Source: JAGUXG01 sp043798435 (lineage in GTDB: Bacteria; UBA9089; UBA9088; JAGUXG01). From it: a stretch of 5,788 nucleotides of DNA. The DNA is taken from assembly GCA_043798435.1 (NCBI GenBank), contig JAZDOR010000004.1, positions 1 to 5,788 of the forward strand, given 5' to 3'. A program made the translations under genes and the position numbers. Shown in pieces: positions 5,383 to 5,788 of the stretch. How positions within the stretch are numbered: the stretch's first letter is position 1; every line of letters begins with the position of its first letter. The notes beneath the pieces were generated by a model. The model did no database searches. It saw only the letters and a program-made list of their open reading frames with translations, and was not told the origin of the DNA.

Positions 5383-5788
5383 TCATCTCTTATCAGGAAG
5401 GACAGAAAGCCCCGGCATCTCCTTTCCAGCTATGTATTCTAATGATGCCCCTCCACCTGTTGAGATATGTGTCATCTTGTCAGCCAGGCCAAGCTTTGTA
5501 ACAGCAGCCGCAGTATCTCCACCACCTATGATGGTTGATATGGATGGAGAACCAGCCAAAAACCCGGCTATCTGCCTTGTCCCTTGAGAGAACCTTTCTA
5601 TCTCAAATACACCCACAGGTCCATTCCAGAAGACAGTAGCGGCATTGTCCATAATCTCTGTCCACCTTTTGACTGTTGCCGGTCCAATATCAACACCCCT
5701 CTGGTCAGCAGGAATATCCTTTTTTCCAACAATAGTAGATGATGCTCCCTCTGAGATAAATGGGGCAACAACAATATCCTGGGGAAGA
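5383..5788 (-). CDS. pgk: Phosphoglycerate kinase, C-terminal 135 residues (5' end beyond window)
   Basis: The reading frame is open to the right edge of the window and ends at a TGA at 5385-5383. It encodes the C-terminal third of phosphoglycerate kinase, the cytoplasmic glycolytic enzyme that transfers phosphate from 1,3-bisphosphoglycerate to ADP. Visible family signatures in order are LPQDIVVA, the IPADQRGVDIGPAT block, VFWNGPVGVFE, GTRQIAGFLA, the nucleotide-binding IIGGGDTAAAV, and the highly conserved HISTGGGASLEYIAGKEMPG near the end. All are intact, so the gene looks functional. The methionine at 5652-5650 is internal (within the TEIMDNAATVFWNGP segment) and not the start. The gene after it is not triosephosphate isomerase, a frequent pgk neighbour, but an unrelated coiled-coil protein gene. 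No clear intrinsic terminator separates the two. Confidence 0.96.
   Translation of the reverse strand, partial: LPQDIVVAPFISEGASSTIVGKKDIPADQRGVDIGPATVKRWTEIMDNAATVFWNGPVGVFEIERFSQGTRQIAGFLAGSPSISTIIGGGDTAAAVTKLGLADKMTHISTGGGASLEYIAGKEMPGLSVLPDKR

Noticed and set aside
5180..5587. 135-codon plus-strand open frame
   Set aside because: It is antisense to both pgk and the coiled-coil gene, spans the gap between them, and its translation has no recognisable motif; it is a shadow of well-supported minus-strand genes.
5383..5652. 89-codon minus-strand ORF starting at the ATG at 5652
   Set aside because: The same frame stays open upstream to the window edge with clear phosphoglycerate kinase motifs, so this ATG is internal.

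Overview
Every gene in this window reads leftward on the minus strand, so transcription runs from high to low coordinates. The set is the 3' end of a phosphoglycerate kinase gene (pgk), a 266-residue coiled-coil protein with a PD-(D/E)XK-like C-terminal domain, a 1312-residue secreted multidomain surface protein, and the first 56 codons of a PorV/PorQ (UPF0164)-type outer-membrane beta-barrel gene. All four are recognised from protein motifs only; no database search was possible.

The source is probably a Gram-negative-type, uncultured or candidate-phylum bacterium. Evidence for an outer membrane is the PorV-like gene and the C-terminal block of the large protein, which resembles a type IX secretion (T9SS) type A sorting domain. 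Proteins built from TolB-like propellers, BACON, DUF11 and such a tail are familiar from the FCB group and several environmental candidate phyla. The intergenic CACAGAG inverted repeat and CGATTC-type heptamers fit environmental genomes too. I cannot assign a phylum.

Layout, in transcription order: 5788-5383 pgk (5' end outside the window); 5382-5308 a 75-nt gap with no convincing signal; 5307-4507 the coiled-coil/nuclease-like gene, containing a 63-bp in-frame repeat; 4506-4232 a 275-nt intergenic region with several regulatory signals; 4231-293 the large surface-protein gene, with a recent-looking 132-bp tandem duplication of one propeller blade; 292-170 a gap holding a 27-bp-arm imperfect inverted repeat; 169-1 the PorV-like gene. 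The last two genes probably act together, since PorV-family proteins belong to the outer-membrane stage of type IX secretion and the large protein looks like a cargo.

The most notable region is 4232-4437. A near-consensus sigma70-type promoter is followed by a Shine-Dalgarno site, a possible 30-codon leader ORF running through an (AG)9 tract, and a U-tailed hairpin whose apical loop contains the leader ORF stop codon. The Shine-Dalgarno site and start codon of the surface-protein gene come just after. This looks like a translation-sensitive attenuator that could vary with AG-tract length. The individual parts are visible in the sequence; the regulatory mechanism is inference.
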